Assembly: GCA_045577675.1 (NCBI GenBank)
Contig: JAZNIV010000051.1
Location: 1 to 17,207 of the forward strand
Source of the DNA: UBA1738 sp045577675
GTDB taxonomy: Bacteria; Bacillota; Clostridia; UBA1381
Length of the DNA stretch: 17,207 bases
Direction of reading: 5' to 3'
The position numbers were made by a program, and so were the translations under genes. The notes under the pieces were generated by a model. The model saw only the letters and a program-made list of their open reading frames with translations, did not search any database and was not told the DNA's origin. Of the stretch, positions 14,029 to 17,207 are shown one piece after another (position 1 is the first letter of the stretch; every line of letters starts with the position of its first letter).

Positions 14029-14057
14029 TTGCTTTTTTGTGAAAAAAAAGGTATAAT
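14029..14057 (+). promoter_or_regulatory. sigma-A promoter of the nusB-xseAB-ispA operon
   Basis: TTGCTT (14029-14034), a 17-nt spacer and a perfect TATAAT (14052-14057). The roughly 75-nt leader carries two small adjacent hairpins, AGCGT/ACGCT (14099-14115) and GTGC/GCAC (14116-14126), just before the nusB ribosome binding site. Confidence 0.8.
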
Positions 14058-14140
14058 AAGGTATTATAGAATGGAAAAAGTGTGTAAAAATTTACAAAAG
14101 CGTTAAAATCACGCTGTGCTCCGCACGGAAAGGAAAGAAA

Positions 14141-14551
14141 ATGAGCAGAAAACTTTCAAGAAGTCAGGCAAGATGTGAGGCTTTTAAACTGATTTTTGAG
14201 CTGAATCAGCATATGGACGATGTGGACTTTTTGTTTGACAATTTAATGAATGATGTGCCGCAGAGTATAAGCTCTATGCCATACATCAAAAGTGTAGTCT
14301 TGGGTGTTATGGAAAAATATGACGAGCTTTCAGCGGCTATCAGTGAAAATCTTGCCGGAGGCTGGAGAATAGAACGAATTTCAAAGGTGGCAAGGGCTGT
14401 GTTGATGCTTGCTATATATGAAATCCGGTATGTAGATGATGTACCTGATAAGGTTGCAATAAATGAGGCTATCGAGCTTGCGAAAAGGTTTGATGAGCCT
14501 GATTCGTCAGCCTTTGTAAACGGAGTATTGGCAGGCGTTGTAAAAAAATGA
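14141..14551 (+). CDS. nusB: transcription antitermination / rRNA processing factor NusB
   Basis: NusB binds boxA RNA together with S10 (NusE) and supports antitermination on rRNA operons. The 136 residues fit the family. Motifs are the N-terminal SRSQARCEAFKLIFEL and the conserved C-terminal stretch with WRIERISKVARAVLMLA, VPDKVAINEAIELAKRF and FVNGVLA. A purine-rich AAAGGAAAG stretch lies about 7 nt before the ATG. It is the first gene of the operon, and its stop overlaps the start of the next gene (ATGA). Confidence 0.96.
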   Translation: MSRKLSRSQARCEAFKLIFELNQHMDDVDFLFDNLMNDVPQSISSMPYIKSVVLGVMEKYDELSAAISENLAGGWRIERISKVARAVLMLAIYEIRYVDDVPDKVAINEAIELAKRFDEPDSSAFVNGVLAGVVKK

Positions 14552-15477
14552 GTATTTTCCTTGGAATTGATACCTCAAATTACACCACCTCGGTTGCCGC
14601 AGTGGGCGATGAAACTGCCAATTTAAGAAGGATTATCGACATTAAAGAGGGTATGCGTGGAATCAGGCAGTCAGACGGTGTGTTTGTGCATTTAAAGGAG
14701 CTTCCCGAGCTTTTGGAAAAGCTTAGAATTGACTTTTCAAAGGTAAAAGCCGTAGGAGTTTCAACAAAGCCACGCAATCAGGAAGGCTCATATATGCCGG
14801 TATTTCTTGCAGGGTATGGCTTTGCAAGAGCTATTGCAAAAGCAATTAATGTTCCGCTTTTTGAATATTCACATCAGGACGGGCATATAATGGCAGGGAT
14901 TTTGTCCGGCGGCTTTGAAAAGCTGATGAGTGAGCCATTTACGGCTGTTCACTTATCGGGCGGAACCACTGAGATTTTAAGCTGTGAGTACAAAAACGGC
15001 AGCTTTAATGCAGAGGTTGTCGGCGGAACGAAGGATATATCTGCAGGGCAGCTTATTGACCGTCTTGGAGTAAAGCTTGGAATGAAATTCCCTTGCGGAA
15101 AGGAGCTTGACCTACTTAGCAAAAGCTGCAGCGAAAAGCCTGTTAAGCTGAAAATCAGCACAGACAGCGGATATATGAATTTGTCGGGTATGGAAACAAA
15201 GCTTTTGTCTATGACAGAAAGCGAAAATCCGGCACTACTTGCAAAATCGGCACTTTTCTTTATCGGAAGAAGTGTCGGGGAGGCTGTAAATTATACCAAG
15301 CCTAAAAAAGTGCTGTTTGTCGGAGGCGTTGCATCAAACAGCTTTTTAAGGGAGTATTTTAAGGAAAACATAAATGCAGAAACATTTTTTGCATCGCCGG
15401 AGCTTTCCTGCGATAATGCTGTGGGAATTGCAGAGCTTTGCAGAAGAGATTATATAAAAATCGGAGAGGAAGTTTAA
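14548..15477 (+). CDS. TsaD/Kae1-like protein (probable paralog of the tRNA t6A enzyme)
   Basis: A 309-residue protein of the Kae1/TsaD/Qri7 ASKHA fold, often annotated as O-sialoglycoprotein endopeptidase. It has GIDTSNYTTS (6-15), the metal-binding pair in HQDGH (His109, His113; canonical TsaD has HxEGH), HLSGGTTEI (135-143), GGVASNSFL (259-267) and CDNAVGIAE (288-296). It is shorter than canonical TsaD (about 340), and the usual GPGL segment reads KPRNQEGSYMP (74-84). These differences suggest a paralog rather than the essential t6A transferase, although it could still be that enzyme. It overlaps nusB by 4 nt, and xseA starts 3 nt after its stop. Its function is not known to me. Confidence 0.82.
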   Translation: MSIFLGIDTSNYTTSVAAVGDETANLRRIIDIKEGMRGIRQSDGVFVHLKELPELLEKLRIDFSKVKAVGVSTKPRNQEGSYMPVFLAGYGFARAIAKAINVPLFEYSHQDGHIMAGILSGGFEKLMSEPFTAVHLSGGTTEILSCEYKNGSFNAEVVGGTKDISAGQLIDRLGVKLGMKFPCGKELDLLSKSCSEKPVKLKISTDSGYMNLSGMETKLLSMTESENPALLAKSALFFIGRSVGEAVNYTKPKKVLFVGGVASNSFLREYFKENINAETFFASPELSCDNAVGIAELCRRDYIKIGEEV

Positions 15478-15480
15478 AAA

Positions 15481-16674
15481 ATGGAACCGATTATGGCAAC
15501 CGTCAGTCAGTTAAATGCGTATATGAAGCGTGTTGTAGACGGACAGGCGGCACTTAATGACATATGGATAAAGGGTGAAATTTCAAACTTTAAAGAGCAT
15601 TATTCGGGGCATCTGTATATTACTTTAAAGGACGACGGCGGTGTTTTAAAGGCTGTTATGTTTAAAGGTGCTGCTGCGGCACTTTCCTTTCGTCCGGAGG
15701 ACGGTATGAAGGTTCTCGCACGCGGCAGAATAGGAGTTTACGAGCAAAGCGGTACCTATCAGCTGTATATAAATGAAATGACTCCCGACGGCGTTGGTGA
15801 GCTTTATATAGCATATGAACAGCTTAAAAAAAGGCTTGAAGAGGAAGGCCTTTTTGACGAAAAGTTAAAAAAACCCATTCCGCAGTATCCGGAGCGTGTA
15901 GGAGTTATAACAGCAACTACCGGAGCGGCTGTGAGGGATATAATAAATGTCATAACAAGGCGGTATCCTTACTGCGAGATTATAATTTATCCGTCGCTTG
16001 TTCAGGGCGATGGGGCAGCACCGAATATTGTGGAGGGAATTGAGTATTTCAATAAGCACAAGCTTTGCGATACCCTGATTGTAGGAAGAGGCGGCGGCTC
16101 AATTGAGGACTTGTGGGCATTTAATGAAGAAATTGTAGCCCGTGCGATTTTCGCATCAGAAATACCGATAATCTCGGCTGTTGGTCACGAAACCGACTTT
16201 ACCATTGCAGATTTTGTCGCCGACCTTCGTGCACCAACTCCATCAGCAGCAGCAGAAATTGCCGTACCGTCACAGCTTGAGCTTATGTCAAAAATTTCGA
16301 CAATGGCAAACCGTATTAAAACTGCAGAGGTAAACGGACTTAAAAACCGCAGGCTTATGATTGAAAAGCTGACAGTGAAAAACCCACAGGACAGAATTGA
16401 CGATTACAGGCAGAGAATTGATAATTATATAAAACAGGCTGAAAAAAGCTTTCAGCTTTCTATGTCTGACAGGAAAAAGATTATGGCAAAAATGCTTGCA
16501 AAGCTTGATGCACTAAGTCCGCTTGGGGTTATGGCAAGAGGCTATGCAATTTGTCAGGAGCCGGACGGAACAGTTATACGCACTGTTTTGGATATGCCGG
16601 AGGGCAGGGAATTTTCTCTTCGCCTTAAAGACGGAGAATGTGAATGTGTTGTAAAGGAGAATAGCAATGTTTGA
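15481..16674 (+). CDS. xseA: exodeoxyribonuclease VII large subunit
   Basis: XseA is the catalytic subunit of exonuclease VII, which degrades single-stranded DNA from both ends without metal. The 397-residue protein has the N-terminal OB fold (about 1-105; GEISNFKEHYSGHLYITLKD), the catalytic-domain motif VGVITATTGAAVRDI, GRGGGSIEDLWAFNEE (202-217) and GHETDFTIADFVADLRAPTP, followed by a long helical region (about 265-345) and a C-terminal barrel segment. GGAGAGG near the end of the preceding gene can serve as ribosome binding site. xseB overlaps its 3' end by 8 nt. Confidence 0.97.
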   Translation: MEPIMATVSQLNAYMKRVVDGQAALNDIWIKGEISNFKEHYSGHLYITLKDDGGVLKAVMFKGAAAALSFRPEDGMKVLARGRIGVYEQSGTYQLYINEMTPDGVGELYIAYEQLKKRLEEEGLFDEKLKKPIPQYPERVGVITATTGAAVRDIINVITRRYPYCEIIIYPSLVQGDGAAPNIVEGIEYFNKHKLCDTLIVGRGGGSIEDLWAFNEEIVARAIFASEIPIISAVGHETDFTIADFVADLRAPTPSAAAEIAVPSQLELMSKISTMANRIKTAEVNGLKNRRLMIEKLTVKNPQDRIDDYRQRIDNYIKQAEKSFQLSMSDRKKIMAKMLAKLDALSPLGVMARGYAICQEPDGTVIRTVLDMPEGREFSLRLKDGECECVVKENSNV

Positions 16675-16870
16675 GGATTCAATAAAGGAGCTTGAAAAAA
16701 TAGTTGAAAGGCTTGAAAAGGGAGATATCGGTCTTGATGAAAGTCTTGAGCTTTTTGAAAAGGGGATAAAGCTTTCAAAGGTATGTAACGACATGCTGGA
16801 TAAGGCAGAAAAGAAGGTATCAGTACTTATTAACGGCGAAAAGAAAGACTTTGTCGCTGAGGAGGAATAA
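16667..16870 (+). CDS. xseB: exodeoxyribonuclease VII small subunit
   Basis: XseB is a small helical protein that binds the long helices of XseA in exonuclease VII. The 67 residues contain the family signature FEDSIKELEKIVERLEKGD and LDESLELFEKGIKLSKVC. AAAGGAG lies about 7 nt upstream, inside xseA, and the 8-nt overlap suggests coupled, balanced translation. Confidence 0.96.
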   Translation: MFEDSIKELEKIVERLEKGDIGLDESLELFEKGIKLSKVCNDMLDKAEKKVSVLINGEKKDFVAEEE

Positions 16871-16872
16871 AA

Positions 16873-17207
16873 ATGCTTGGAAAACAGGGAGAGCCACTCT
16901 CTTATACCGACATACTGGGAGATATGGTAGAGAATTATTGCTGCCATGCAATACTGGCAAATATGGAAGAAAAAAATCCGGATATGCCAAATCCCATAAA
17001 AAACGAGCCAAACAGAACAATCTATGAGGCGATGCTCTATAGCATACAGGCGGGCGGGAAAAGATTAAGACCGGTCATTATGATGCTTACTGCAAAAATG
17101 CTTGGAATGGAGCCGGAAAAGGTTCTACCGTTTGCTGCGGCAATGGAAATGATACACACATATTCGCTTATTCACGACGACTTGCCGGCAATGGACAATG
17201 ACGATTT
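16873..17207 (+). CDS. ispA: (2E,6E)-farnesyl diphosphate synthase family protein, N-terminal part (3' end outside window)
   Basis: A polyprenyl synthetase of the IspA type that condenses isopentenyl diphosphate with allylic diphosphates in the cytoplasm. The ATG lies 2 nt after the xseB stop, with GGAGGAA upstream. The first 111 full codons show AGGKRLRPVI and the first aspartate-rich motif DDLPAMDNDD, with SLIH directly before it, as in farnesyl/geranyl diphosphate synthases. The N-terminus before GGKRLRP is about 75 residues, longer than the roughly 47 of E. coli IspA. Chain length cannot be judged because the second Asp-rich motif is outside the window. Confidence 0.93.
   Translation, partial: MLGKQGEPLSYTDILGDMVENYCCHAILANMEEKNPDMPNPIKNEPNRTIYEAMLYSIQAGGKRLRPVIMMLTAKMLGMEPEKVLPFAAAMEMIHTYSLIHDDLPAMDNDD

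Overview
The window looks like a chromosomal segment of a spore-forming member of the Clostridia (Bacillota). The evidence is the gene content: the GlgC/GlgD pair, both dipicolinate synthase subunits (DpaA and DpaB), a nusB / Kae1-like / xseA / xseB / ispA cluster, an S-layer-homology protein with YcdB/PepSY-type repeats, AT-rich spacers with near-consensus sigma-A promoters and U-tailed terminators. I see no rRNA, tRNA, CRISPR array, insertion sequence or phage gene. Base composition looks even throughout.

Layout. (1) 1-3150: the 3' end of glgB, then glgC and glgD in one operon for glycogen synthesis, closed by a terminator. (2) 3269-4041: a small membrane-anchored PepSY protein facing a secreted YHYH-domain protein. 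(3) 4042-4369: a gap without a gene. On the minus strand it holds a sigma-A promoter, a strongly folded RNA of about 220 nt and an intrinsic terminator placed directly before the YHYH ribosome binding site. (4) 4394-5821: dpaA-dpaB, which make the spore-core chelator dipicolinate. (5) 5902-7962, minus strand: a secreted 686-residue protein with two YcdB/PepSY-like regions and C-terminal SLH modules; its 5' leader may also be folded. (6) 8210-9262: a two-half P-loop ATPase whose first Walker A is degenerate. (7) 9397-13339: a methionine / one-carbon operon of metF, a free-standing MetH reactivation-domain protein, and a short metH that lacks that domain. (8) 13383-13916, minus strand: a DJ-1/PfpI protein. 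(9) 14141-17207: nusB, a TsaD/Kae1-like paralog, xseA, xseB and the 5' part of ispA, tightly packed in one operon.

How the genes work together. GlgB, GlgC and GlgD branch glycogen and make its ADP-glucose precursor. MetF makes methyl-tetrahydrofolate, MetH uses it to methylate homocysteine, and the reactivation protein probably rescues oxidised cobalamin on MetH. DpaAB serves late sporulation. XseA and XseB form exonuclease VII, and IspA begins the isoprenoid branch.

The best candidate for something undescribed is the RNA at about 4060-4280 on the minus strand. It has a 19-nt closing stem, an inner rod, two mutually exclusive long-range pairings to one 3' strand, and a terminator with a competing hairpin. 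I do not recognise its family. All structures were paired by eye, and no covariance or family search was possible.
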